Source: Actinophytocola sp. (lineage in GTDB: Bacteria; Actinomycetota; Actinomycetes; Mycobacteriales; Pseudonocardiaceae). From it: 37,818 bases of DNA. The notes beneath the pieces were generated by a model. That model saw only the letters and a program-made list of their open reading frames with translations. It did not search any database and was not told the DNA's origin. A program made the translations under genes and the position numbers. This document shows, piece after piece, positions 7,551 to 14,821 of the stretch. The stretch spans positions 1 through 37,818 of the forward strand of contig WHTY01000042.1 of the NCBI GenBank assembly GCA_009377475.1, in the 5' to 3' direction. Position 1 is the stretch's first letter. Each line of letters opens with the position of its first letter.

Positions 7551-8261
7551 ATGCCGGTCGGAAACACAACCCTTACCTGGGTGGAGCAATCCCCTCTTGT
7601 CATGGGGATCGGGACGGATTCGGCCCAGGTGGCGTGTGTGCTGCTTGACGGTGCCGACATCGTCGATCTGGGACGTGCGAGTGGCGAGTTTGTTCGTGAA
7701 GTACGTCACACCCACCCCGGTGTTCCGGTCGCCGTGGATGTTGCTGGCGTTAACGGCCGTGCTGGTCGGGCGCGTGAGTTGGCCGACGCCCGACCCGACC
7801 TGCTGTACGTCTCGAACGGTGCGATGGAGCGGGAGGTGGTGGCGCTCGCTGCGGAGTCGGGGGCCGCTGTGGTGTGCTCGGCAGGGGAGGTCGAGTGGCT
7901 GCGCGCTGCGGGAGTGGCGCAGGTGTTCGTCACGCCGGGATGGCGGCAGTACGCGTCGGCCCGCACGCTGCGCCAGGGCAGGGAACTGGCCGCAGGGGAG
8001 TGGCCGGTGCTGCTGACGGTGTCCGACGGTGCCGGGGGTGACGCTGCTGGGGGTGCCCAAGGTGCCCTTCGGTACCGAATATGTACCGAAGGGCACCTTG
8101 GGCGCGCCCCAGAGGCCATCGCCGCCGCCGCGCTCGCCGCCATGGCGGGCGTGCGGATCCTGCGCACGGACCGCGTGACCGAAACGAGAAGGACGGTGGA
8201 CATGATCGCCAGCATCGCCGGGACCCGCCAACCGGCCCGGGTCAGGAGGGCGCTGGCATGA
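7551..8261 (+). CDS. FolP2-like degenerate dihydropteroate synthase homologue
   Basis: A 236-residue protein in the position of mycobacterial folP2, just before gpgS. It keeps the DHPS outline: MGI near residue 18, GADIVDLG (34-41), VPVAVDV (58-64), FVTPGW, PVLLTVS and a C-terminal ALAAMAGVRILR. The pterin and pABA residues are largely gone: no NVTPDSF after MGI, no ESTRPG after VDLG, no SRK lysine, no R-x-H near the C terminus. It is probably a non-catalytic paralogue; mycobacterial FolP2 is likewise reported to lack DHPS activity. Residues 169-185 are encoded by a 49-nt palindrome. The ATG overlaps gpgS at the 3' end (ATGA). The start is uncertain, since no Shine-Dalgarno or clear -10 is present. 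Confidence 0.75.
   Translation: MPVGNTTLTWVEQSPLVMGIGTDSAQVACVLLDGADIVDLGRASGEFVREVRHTHPGVPVAVDVAGVNGRAGRARELADARPDLLYVSNGAMEREVVALAAESGAAVVCSAGEVEWLRAAGVAQVFVTPGWRQYASARTLRQGRELAAGEWPVLLTVSDGAGGDAAGGAQGALRYRICTEGHLGRAPEAIAAAALAAMAGVRILRTDRVTETRRTVDMIASIAGTRQPARVRRALA
8055..8103. repeat. 49-nt palindromic element, copy 2, inside a coding sequence
   Basis: Perfect 21-nt arms (8055-8075 and 8083-8103) around CGAATAT. It lies wholly inside the FolP2-like gene and is read through in frame, encoding AQGALRYRICTEGHLG plus the first base of the next codon. It is the only perfect copy of the four. Confidence 0.95.
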
Positions 8262-9238
8262 CTGTGCCCGGCCTGCCCGGCCTGCCCGACTTGCCTGACG
8301 CGCCTGGCTCAGCGGCTGCTGCCGCCGGTCGCTTCCTGCCGCGCACCCACCAGGACCCGGACTGGACGGTGACCGACCTGCTGCGCGCCAAGGGCGAGCA
8401 GACCGTGTCCGTCGTCCTGCCCGCGCTGAACGAGCAGGACACCGTCGGCGCGGTCGTGGCGTCCGTGCGGCCGCACCTCGGCGAGTTGGTGGACGAGATC
8501 GTCGTCGCCGACTCCGGCTCGACGGACGACACCGTCGCGCGCGCCACCGAGGCGGGGGCGCGCGTGGTGCACCGCGACGACGTCCTGGCCGAACTGCCGC
8601 CATGGCCCGGCAAGGGCGAGGTGCTGTGGCGCTCACTCGCGGCGACGTCCGGTGACATCGTGGTGTTCCTCGACTCGGACCTGGTGGACCCGGACTCGTC
8701 GTTCGTGCCCGGCCTGCTCGGGCCGCTGCTGCTCGATGACGGCGTGCACCTGGTGAAGGGCTTCTACCGACGGCCGCTGCGGCTGGAGACCGAGGTCGCC
8801 AACACCGGCGGCGGCAGGGTGACCGAACTGCTCGCCCGGCCGGTGCTCGCCGCGCTGCGGCCCGCGTTGTCCGGCGTGGTGCAGCCGATCGGCGGCGAGT
8901 ACGCGGGCACGCGCGAGTTCCTGGAGTCGGTGCCGTTCGCGGCGGGCTACGGCGTCGACATCGGGCTGTTGCTCGATGCGGAACAGCGCTACGGCGTTGA
9001 CGCGCTGGCGCAGGTCAACCTCGGCGTGCGCAAGCACCGCAACCGCTCGCTGCTGCAGCTCGGCGTGATGGCGCGACAGTTGCTCGGCACGGTGCTGGCG
9101 CGGTGCGGCGTCGAGGCCGCCGACTCGCCGGAGTTCACGCAGTTCACGCAGGTCGCTGGCGAGTGGCTGCCGGAGACGTCCGACGTCTTCGTTGCGGACC
9201 GGCCGCCAATGCGCGAGGTGCTGGCCCGGCTGCGGTAG
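8258..9238 (+). CDS. gpgS: Glucosyl-3-phosphoglycerate synthase GpgS
   Basis: A 326-residue GT-A fold glycosyltransferase (GT81; the M. tuberculosis enzyme has 324). It transfers glucose from UDP-glucose to 3-phosphoglycerate, the first step towards glucosylglycerate and methylglucose lipopolysaccharide. The metal/UDP motif is D139-S140-D141 in VVFLDSDLVD, preceded by VSVVLPALNEQDTVG and DSGSTDDT. LVKGFYRRP and QPIGGEYAGTRE are family hallmarks. The ATG at 8258 overlaps the upstream stop (ATGA) and has AGGAGGG upstream. The first 20 residues contain a Pro-Gly-Leu repeat encoded by short DNA repeats. The M. tuberculosis counterpart is Rv1208. Confidence 0.95.
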   Translation: MTVPGLPGLPDLPDAPGSAAAAAGRFLPRTHQDPDWTVTDLLRAKGEQTVSVVLPALNEQDTVGAVVASVRPHLGELVDEIVVADSGSTDDTVARATEAGARVVHRDDVLAELPPWPGKGEVLWRSLAATSGDIVVFLDSDLVDPDSSFVPGLLGPLLLDDGVHLVKGFYRRPLRLETEVANTGGGRVTELLARPVLAALRPALSGVVQPIGGEYAGTREFLESVPFAAGYGVDIGLLLDAEQRYGVDALAQVNLGVRKHRNRSLLQLGVMARQLLGTVLARCGVEAADSPEFTQFTQVAGEWLPETSDVFVADRPPMREVLARLR

Positions 9239-9253
9239 CGCGCCGGTTGGCGA

Positions 9254-9302
9254 GCCGAAGGTGGCCTTGGGTACCGAATATGTACCGAAGGGCACCTTGG
9301 GC
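9254..9302. repeat. 49-nt palindromic element, copy 3
   Basis: Same 21/7/21 plan with centre CGAATAT as in copy 2, and three mismatches confined to the left arm. It starts 16 nt after the gpgS stop and runs into an 8-nt tandem repeat. It probably forms the 3' hairpin of the gpgS message. Confidence 0.9.
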
Positions 9303-9344
9303 TCCCCGGCTCCCCGGCTCCCCGGCTCCCCGGCTCCCCGGCTC
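9301..9344 (+). repeat. 8-nt tandem repeat (GCTCCCCG x 5.5)
   Basis: Five and a half perfect copies of GCTCCCCG with no interruptions, directly following palindrome copy 3. A perfect array of this unit is prone to slippage. It is non-coding under the chosen start of the next gene. Confidence 0.95.
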
Positions 9345-9446
9345 AACGACGCGTCCAGCGCACCCAGCGCCGGGAATGACGTTTTCACTGCATCGAGCGC
9401 CCCCGTAGCGTCGTTGCCCACTTCTGTCATGTGGAACGATCGGCGC

Positions 9447-9761
9447 GTGGGCACCGCGCTGATTTACCTACTCGTCATGCTGCTGGTCGCGGCGGTCGTG
9501 TTCCTGATCGCCTCGATGGTCTTCGGCCGGGGGGAGGAGCTGGAGCCGCTACCGCCAGGGGCGTCGCCGACCCGACTACCGGCCGCGGAGGTCACGTCCT
9601 CGGATGTCGCGCAAGTCCGGTTTCAGCTCGTGCTGCGCGGCTACCGCATGTCCGAGGTCGACTGGGTGATGCAACGGCTCGGCACGGAGATCGACCAGCT
9701 CCGCGCTAGGGTGGCCTCGCTCGAACACCAGCTGAGCGAACACCAGGGTGGCAGGTCATGA
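9447..9761 (+). CDS. Small membrane protein with DivIVA-like C-terminal motif
   Basis: About 104 residues. An N-terminal membrane helix (TALIYLLVMLLVAAVVFLIA) is followed by FGRGEELEPLPPG and a C-terminal segment RFQLVLRGYRMSEVDWVMQR leading into a short coiled coil. The RGYRM-x-EVD motif is the DivIVA/Wag31 N-terminal signature, here placed at the C-terminal end of a membrane-anchored protein. It corresponds in position to Rv1209. Starts are ambiguous: GTG 9447 (AACGAT 6 nt upstream) or ATG 9429. Neither has a Shine-Dalgarno. Its stop overlaps the start of the tag gene (ATGA). A role at the growth pole is inference from the motif. Confidence 0.8.
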   Translation: MGTALIYLLVMLLVAAVVFLIASMVFGRGEELEPLPPGASPTRLPAAEVTSSDVAQVRFQLVLRGYRMSEVDWVMQRLGTEIDQLRARVASLEHQLSEHQGGRS

Positions 9762-10321
9762 CCTCGCTCGATGACGGTAGGAAGCGGTGCGACTGGGCCA
9801 CGGTCGCGAGTGATTACGCCGAGTACCACGACGTCGAGTGGGGAGTGCCGCTCTACGGCGAGATCGCCATGTTCGAGCGGCTGTGCCTTGAGTCGTTCCA
9901 GTCCGGCCTGTCGTGGCTGGTCATTCTGCGCAAACGCGAGGCGTTCCGGGAGGCGTTCGCCGGGTTCGACCCCGGGCTCGTCGCGGACTTCGACGACTTC
10001 GACGTCGAACGGCTGCTGGCGACGACCGGCATCGTGCGCAATCGGGCCAAGATCAACGCGGTGATCAACAACGCCCGCAAGGTCGTCCGGCTGGACGTCC
10101 CGCTCGACGAGCTGCTGTGGTCGTTCGCGCCGGAGCAGAACAGCCGCCCGAGGGCGGACAAGGTCGGCGACGTGCCAGCGACGTCCGACGAGTCGAAGGC
10201 CATGGCCAAGGAGCTGAAGCGGCGCGGGTTCAGCTTCGTCGGCCCGACGACGTGTCACGCGCTGATGCAGGCCACCGGCATGGTGGACGACCACATCGTG
10301 GAGTGCTGGCGCGCCACCTGA
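9758..10321 (+). CDS. tag: DNA-3-methyladenine glycosylase I
   Basis: A 187-residue TagI enzyme that removes 3-methyladenine from alkylated DNA to start base excision repair. The zinc 'snap' residues of the E. coli enzyme are all present: C11 (RCDW), H24 (YHDVEWG), H179 and C183 (MVDDHIVECW). FERLCLESFQSGLSW gives the catalytic Glu and the Trp of the base pocket. It overlaps the DivIVA-like gene by 4 nt (ATGA) and corresponds to Rv1210. The gene is followed after 19 nt by palindrome copy 4, which separates it from the convergent enoyl-CoA hydratase gene. Confidence 0.95.
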   Translation: MTSLDDGRKRCDWATVASDYAEYHDVEWGVPLYGEIAMFERLCLESFQSGLSWLVILRKREAFREAFAGFDPGLVADFDDFDVERLLATTGIVRNRAKINAVINNARKVVRLDVPLDELLWSFAPEQNSRPRADKVGDVPATSDESKAMAKELKRRGFSFVGPTTCHALMQATGMVDDHIVECWRAT

Positions 10322-10340
10322 GCCCGGCGCCGCTCAGCGA

Positions 10341-10389
10341 GCCCAAGGTGCCCTTCGGTACACAATGCGTGCCGAAGGGCACCTTCGGC
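10341..10389. repeat. 49-nt palindromic element, copy 4 (between convergent stops)
   Basis: 21/7/21 palindrome with centre ACAATGC and two arm mismatches. It lies 19 nt after the tag stop and abuts the stop codon of the convergent enoyl-CoA hydratase gene. The position suggests a shared bidirectional terminator. Confidence 0.9.
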
Positions 10390-11217
10390 TCAGGAGCCCG
10401 TGAACTTCGGGGTGCGCTTGTTCACGAAGGCGTCCACCGCCTCGTGGTGGTCGGCCGTCGCGCCAAGTTCGTTCTGCGCCACCTGCTCGGTGGCCAGCGC
10501 CTCGCGGAGGCTGGACGACGTCGCTGCCGACAGCGTGTGCTTGATCTTCTGATACGCCACGGTTGGCCCGGTCGCCAGCTTCGCGGCCAGTTCCTGCGCC
10601 CGCGCCAGCACAGCGCCATCGCCGGTGTCATCGACGACCTCGCTGACCAGCCCGATCCGCAACGCCTCGTCGGCGTGCACCTTGCGCGGCAGCATCATCA
10701 GCTCCAACGCCCTGCCGTAGCCGATCAGCCGCTGCAACGTCCACGACGCGCCGGAGTCCGGTCCGAGGCCGACGTTGGCAAAGGCCATCAGGAAGTTCGC
10801 CGAGATGGCCGCGACCCGCACGTCGGCGGCGTAGGCGAACGCCGCGCCCGCGCCAGCGGCCGGGCCGTTGACCGCCGCGATGATCGGCTTCGGCATCTCC
10901 GCGATCGACGTCGCGATCGGGTTGTAGTGCTCCTCGACCGTGCTCAGCGGCGCGGGGTCCTTGTCGAGCAGCAGACCGACGTGCTCCTTGAGGTCCTGGC
11001 CCGCGCAGAACGCCTTGCCTGCCCCTGTCAGCACGACGGCGCGCACGTCGTCGTCCGCCGCCGTGACCCGCAGCGTCTCGACCAGCCGGTTCTTCAACTC
11101 GATGTTGAGCGAGTTGTAGGCAGCGGGCCGGTTCAGCGTGATGGTCCGGACGCCGTCGTTGTCCTCGACGAGGACAACGTCGTCGGTCGCGGTCTGCTGC
11201 TCGGGTGTGCTCGGCAC
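10390..11217 (-). CDS. Enoyl-CoA hydratase/isomerase family protein (PaaG-like)
   Basis: A 275-residue crotonase-fold protein. AFCAGQDL and NGPAAGAGAAFAYAADVR form the CoA oxyanion hole. VGLGPDSGASWTLQRLIG resembles PaaG, the ring-epoxide isomerase of phenylacetate degradation, more than classic hydratases with a Glu in this loop. Its exact substrate cannot be read from the sequence and no paa genes are nearby. The GTG at 11217 is chosen because AGGAGG lies 6 nt before it; the frame is open 17 codons further. It is not part of the Rv1209-Rv1211 order I remember, so it is probably a local insertion between tag and the DUF3117 gene. Confidence 0.88.
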   Translation of the reverse strand: MPSTPEQQTATDDVVLVEDNDGVRTITLNRPAAYNSLNIELKNRLVETLRVTAADDDVRAVVLTGAGKAFCAGQDLKEHVGLLLDKDPAPLSTVEEHYNPIATSIAEMPKPIIAAVNGPAAGAGAAFAYAADVRVAAISANFLMAFANVGLGPDSGASWTLQRLIGYGRALELMMLPRKVHADEALRIGLVSEVVDDTGDGAVLARAQELAAKLATGPTVAYQKIKHTLSAATSSSLREALATEQVAQNELGATADHHEAVDAFVNKRTPKFTGS

Positions 11218-11427
11218 TGCTTGCCTCCTGGTCGTCGGTGTCGTGCTCGTTCTACACGCATCGGACACCGGCTGTCACGGGCTGGGTGGCGGGGCGTGTG
11301 CCAGCTCGCGCCCCGGTGTGCCCGATACCGACGAACGGTCCTGCTGCGGGCCGCATACCAGCGTGGATGCACGGGAAAAGGCCACCTCCTGTACAGCACG
11401 AGATCAGCGATAGGGGAGAATAGGACC

Positions 11428-11505
11428 GTGAGACCCGGTTTGGGCTTGCAGGGTCCGGCCCAAGGGCTGGCCAGGCGCACGTTTCCGCGTGTCGGAGGAC
11501 TCTGA
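11428..11505 (+). other. Possible 25-codon upstream ORF before DUF3117 gene
   Basis: GTG with GGGGAG 9 nt upstream opens a 25-codon frame (MRPGLGLQGPAQGLARR...) ending 49 nt before the DUF3117 start. A TTGGGC...GCCCAA hairpin (11440-11463) lies inside it. Nothing else coding is visible in 11218-11554. It may be a chance ORF. Confidence 0.25.
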
Positions 11506-11554
11506 GCCGGACAAGCACGACCGGTGACGCTGGTTGATATGGAGGGAGCACGCT

Positions 11555-11722
11555 ATGGCGGCCATGAAGCCCCGGACCGGAGATGGTCCCCTCGAAGTCG
11601 TGAAGGAGGGCAGGGGCCTCGTGATGCGCGTACCGCTAGAGGGTGGCGGACGGCTCGTCGTCGAGCTCACCGCTGAGGAGGCCAAGGACCTGGGTGTAGC
11701 CCTGCAGGAGGCAACGAGCTGA
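11555..11722 (+). CDS. DUF3117 domain protein (Rv1211-like)
   Basis: A 55-residue conserved actinobacterial protein of unknown function. MAAMKPRTGDGPLEV and RVPLEGGGRLVVELT are nearly invariant in the family as I know it. It is predicted to be mostly beta with a short C-terminal helix (EEAKDLGVALQEA). The ATG at 11555 is preceded by GGAGGG; an in-frame upstream ATG (11534) would add seven residues lacking in the family. It is followed after 30 nt by the aminopeptidase gene, so the two may be co-transcribed. The long upstream region (338 nt from the divergent hydratase) probably holds its promoter. Confidence 0.92.
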   Translation: MAAMKPRTGDGPLEVVKEGRGLVMRVPLEGGGRLVVELTAEEAKDLGVALQEATS

Positions 11723-11752
11723 CCCCGGCCGGCGGGTCGAATTGAGGTTTCG

Positions 11753-13288
11753 ATGGTGCGAACCCCCGTGCCGTCGCTGCCGAGCACAGTGCCGGATGTC
11801 GAGATCGCTGCCAGCGCGCGGCGCGGGGCTCCGATCGTGCTGCTCACCGTGCCGTTCGATGCGGCGACGCACGGCGAGCAGGCATCCGTCAACGGTGACT
11901 CGGCGCGGTCGGCGCTCGGTACGCCGCTCCCGGACTCGGCGCGGCCAGCCGGTGTGGTCACCGGCAAGGCAGGCGAGGTCCATCCACTCCGTGGCGCGAT
12001 GCGCTGGCTGCTCGGGCTCGGCGCGGACCTGACGGACGCGAACAACTGGCGCTCTGCGGGCGCCGCGCTGGTGCGGGCGATCAACGCCGACCTCGCGGCG
12101 CACGACGACGCTGGCTCACCCGCGCCGGACACGGTGCAGGTGGAACTGCCCGGCGACGTCGAGCCTGCCTGCGTGACCGGCTTCGTGCTCGGCGTCTGCC
12201 TCGGCGGTTACCGGCTCACGGTGACCGAGGAGAAGCAGCCGCCGCGCCTGGCATCGGTGCGGTTGGTCGTCGGCGAGGAACGGCTCGCCGAGCTGATCGA
12301 CGTCGCCAGTGCCGCGCGCCAGCTTGCCGAGGCGACGTCGCTCGCGCGCGACCTCGCCAACACTCCCTCCAACGTCAAGACCCCCGACTGGCTCGCCAGC
12401 ACGGTCAGCGACGTGCTCGCCGACGTGCCCTGCCTCGACGTCGAGGTCCGCGACCTGCGCTGGCTCACCGACAACGGCTTCGGCGGCATGCTGGCCGTCG
12501 GCGGCGGGTCGGCCAGCGAGCCCCGGCTGATCGAGATCAACTACCAGCCGACCGGCGCGACGAAGACGTTGTTGCTTGTCGGCAAGGGCATTACCTTCGA
12601 CACCGGCGGCATCTCGCTCAAGCCGTCCGATGGCATGCACCTGATGCGCACCGACATGTCCGGCGGCGCCGCCGTCGCGGGCGCGATGCGGGCCATCGCG
12701 CAGCGCGGGCTGCCCGTCGCGGTGCGGGCGCTGATCCCGGCGGCGGAGAACCACGTGTCCGGCTCGGCGTACCGGCCGGGCGACGTCGTCCGCCACTACG
12801 GCGGGAAGACCACCGAGATCGGCAACACCGACGCCGAGGGCCGCATCGTCATGGCGGACGCCCTCGCGTACGGCGTCGAACGGTTCGCGCCGAACGCCGT
12901 CCTCGACGTCGCCACGCTGACCGGCGCGATGAAGATGGCGCTCGGCCTGCGCACCGGCGGGTACTTCGCGACGACCGACGACCTGGCGGACACGTTGAAC
13001 GCCGCTGGCGTGCGGGTCGGGGAGTCCTGGTGGCGGATGCCGCTGCTCGCCGCCCACGAGGACGCGGTGCGCGGGCGGCTCGCCGACGTCCGGCAGACGC
13101 CGGAAGGACCGGGCGGGATCACGGCGGCGCTGTTCCTGCGCGAGTTCACCAACGGTCTGCCGTGGGCGCACCTGGACATCGCGGGTCCCGCGCGGGCGGA
13201 CAAGCCGTACAGCGAGGTCACGCCGGGCGGCACCGGGTTCGCCGCGCGCACGCTGGTCGAGTTCGTCGCCGCCTACGCCGAGCGCTGA
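11753..13288 (+). CDS. pepA: Leucyl aminopeptidase (M17 family)
   Basis: A 511-residue cytosolic M17 aminopeptidase that removes N-terminal residues from peptides and normally forms hexamers. The two-metal site is intact: LVGKGITFDTGGISLKPS (Lys and Asp ligands plus the catalytic Lys), MRTDMSGGAAV, and the family signature NTDAEGR at 358-364 (Asp and Glu ligands, catalytic Arg). The N-terminal 170 residues form the variable regulatory domain and carry an Ala/Asp-rich segment. The start codon follows a weak TTGAGG. Downstream lies a 21-nt repeat array, then the MFS gene. Confidence 0.95.
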   Translation: MVRTPVPSLPSTVPDVEIAASARRGAPIVLLTVPFDAATHGEQASVNGDSARSALGTPLPDSARPAGVVTGKAGEVHPLRGAMRWLLGLGADLTDANNWRSAGAALVRAINADLAAHDDAGSPAPDTVQVELPGDVEPACVTGFVLGVCLGGYRLTVTEEKQPPRLASVRLVVGEERLAELIDVASAARQLAEATSLARDLANTPSNVKTPDWLASTVSDVLADVPCLDVEVRDLRWLTDNGFGGMLAVGGGSASEPRLIEINYQPTGATKTLLLVGKGITFDTGGISLKPSDGMHLMRTDMSGGAAVAGAMRAIAQRGLPVAVRALIPAAENHVSGSAYRPGDVVRHYGGKTTEIGNTDAEGRIVMADALAYGVERFAPNAVLDVATLTGAMKMALGLRTGGYFATTDDLADTLNAAGVRVGESWWRMPLLAAHEDAVRGRLADVRQTPEGPGGITAALFLREFTNGLPWAHLDIAGPARADKPYSEVTPGGTGFAARTLVEFVAAYAER

Positions 13289-13325
13289 CCCGGGACGCTG
13301 GCGGCGCGGCGGCGCGGCGCGCGAG

Positions 13326-13493
13326 TCGCACCTTATTTGCCGCGAGTCGCACCTTCCGGCGTCGCGAACGTCGAACACGGCGTTCTGAGTGTCGAACACG
13401 ACGTCATGAACGGGGAACACGACGTCATGAACGGGGGACACGGCGCTGGGAACGGGGGACACGGCGCTGGGAACGGGGGACACGGTGTCTGCT
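13326..13493. repeat. 21-nt tandem repeat array 2 (8 units, two unit types)
   Basis: Two units with TCGCACCTT (13326-13346, 13347-13367) are followed in the same phase by six units with the core GAACACG or GGACACGG (13368-13493), all exactly 21 nt. Unit 13389 keeps the GTGTCGAACAC near-palindrome; units 5 and 6 are identical over 21 nt, showing recent duplication. It fills the pepA-MFS gap. Confidence 0.9.
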
Positions 13494-13529
13494 GGGACAC
13501 AACCTGCGGACCAAGTCGTTAGCAATGCG

Positions 13530-13535
13530 TAGTAT
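13530..13535 (+). promoter_or_regulatory. -10 element of the MFS gene
   Basis: TAGTAT, 8 nt before the GTG at 13544. No Shine-Dalgarno is seen, which suggests a leaderless or near-leaderless transcript. Confidence 0.5.
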
Positions 13536-13543
13536 CGGTGCGC

Positions 13544-14821
13544 GTGGTCACCAGCGCGCCGTCCGATGAGCAGGCCCCAGCCAGCCGCGCTGCCGCGCGG
13601 TACCTGACGCTGGCGGTCGCCGCGGCGGGCATCGCCTCGTTCGCGCTGCTCTACGCGCCGCAACCCGTGCTGCCGCAGATCGCCGACGCCTACCGCATCG
13701 ACCCAGGCACCGCCTCGCTCTCCGTCAGCGTCGCCACCGGAGGGCTCGCGATCGCGGTGCTCCCGATCGCGACGCTGTCCGAGATCGTCGGCAGGCGGCG
13801 GGTGATCATCACGTCGCTGGTGTGCTCGGTGCTGCTCGGGCTGGCGATCCCGTTCGCGCCGAACTACCCGGTGCTGCTGGTGTTGCGCGCGTTGCAGGGC
13901 GCGGCGATCGCGGGCTTTCCTGGCGTTGCCGCCGCATTCCTGGTCGAAAAGCTGGGCGCTCGCGGGGTGGCGGGCGCGGTCGGCGCGATGGTCGCTGGCA
14001 ACACCATCGGTGGCATGCTCGGCAGGCTCGCCACCGGCTTCACCACCGACTGGCTCGGTTGGCAGGCCGCGCTCGGCTCGTCCGCGCTGTTGTCGCTGGC
14101 GTGCGCTGCGGCGGCCCTGCTCGCGCTGCGGGCCCAACGTCGCAGGTCTGAGCCGTGCGCACGAGTCCGCAGCAGCGGCCGGGGCGCGCTCATCGGCATC
14201 GCGACCGCGCTACGTCAGCCGTTGCTGCTGGCCCAGTACGGCGTCGCGCTGCTCGGCATGGGCTCGTTCGTCGCGCTCTACAACGCTGCGGCGTTCCGAC
14301 TCACCTCGGAGCCGTTGAACCTCACCCCGGCGATCGCCTCGCTGGTCTTTCTCGCCTACGCCATGGGCGCGGTGTCGTCGTCGTTCGCGGGCCGCCTCGT
14401 CGGCGCGTTCGGCAAGCTCCGCTCGCTGCTCGGCGCACTCATCGTCATGGCGGCGGGCTCCGCGCTCACGCTGTCCACGACGTTGTGGCTGGTCGTGGTG
14501 GGTTTCGTCGTGCTGACCGGCGGCTTCTTCGCCGCGCACGCGGTGTCGAGCGGCTGGACGGCGTTCGCGGCGAACTCGGCCGCGCGGGCGCAGGCGTCCG
14601 GGCTCTACACGCTGGGCTACTACATCGGCAGCAGCGTCGGCGGAACCGTCGGCACCGTCGTGTACGCGGCGGCTGGCTGGGGCGCCGTGGTCGGGCTCGT
14701 CGCGGCGTGGCTCGCCGTCGCTGGGCTCGGCGTCGTCGTGGTGCGCGGCAGGGAACCGAGCGTCACGCCATCCGCGCAGCGGCAAGCAGACCACCCACGA
14801 CCGGCAGCATCGCGGGCATAA
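13544..14821 (+). CDS. MFS transporter (DHA1/YnfM-like)
   Basis: A 425-residue integral membrane protein with about 12 hydrophobic helices in two six-helix halves and a central basic loop. LSEIVGRRRVII between helices 2 and 3 is the MFS motif A, and LRALQGAAIAGFPGV resembles motif B of drug:H+ antiporters. The C-terminal tail is polar. It is similar in type and position to Rv1200, which borders dapD in M. tuberculosis; here it lies 10 kb away. Substrate unknown. GTG 13544 is favoured by the TAGTAT spacing; GTG 13538 is the alternative. Its last 59 nt overlap the convergent methyltransferase gene. Confidence 0.9.
   Translation: MVTSAPSDEQAPASRAAARYLTLAVAAAGIASFALLYAPQPVLPQIADAYRIDPGTASLSVSVATGGLAIAVLPIATLSEIVGRRRVIITSLVCSVLLGLAIPFAPNYPVLLVLRALQGAAIAGFPGVAAAFLVEKLGARGVAGAVGAMVAGNTIGGMLGRLATGFTTDWLGWQAALGSSALLSLACAAAALLALRAQRRRSEPCARVRSSGRGALIGIATALRQPLLLAQYGVALLGMGSFVALYNAAAFRLTSEPLNLTPAIASLVFLAYAMGAVSSSFAGRLVGAFGKLRSLLGALIVMAAGSALTLSTTLWLVVVGFVVLTGGFFAAHAVSSGWTAFAANSAARAQASGLYTLGYYIGSSVGGTVGTVVYAAAGWGAVVGLVAAWLAVAGLGVVVVRGREPSVTPSAQRQADHPRPAASRA

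Noticed and set aside
9913..11505. 530-codon plus-strand ORF over tag and the enoyl-CoA hydratase gene
   Set aside because: Out of frame with tag, antisense to a clear crotonase-family gene, low-complexity Arg/Gly composition.
13326..13493. CRISPR array
   Set aside because: Units are contiguous 21-mers without unique spacers, and no cas genes are near.
12116..14137. 673-codon minus-strand ORF across pepA and the MFS gene
   Set aside because: Shadow ORF. Its 7-residue repeats are just the translation of the 21-nt intergenic array.
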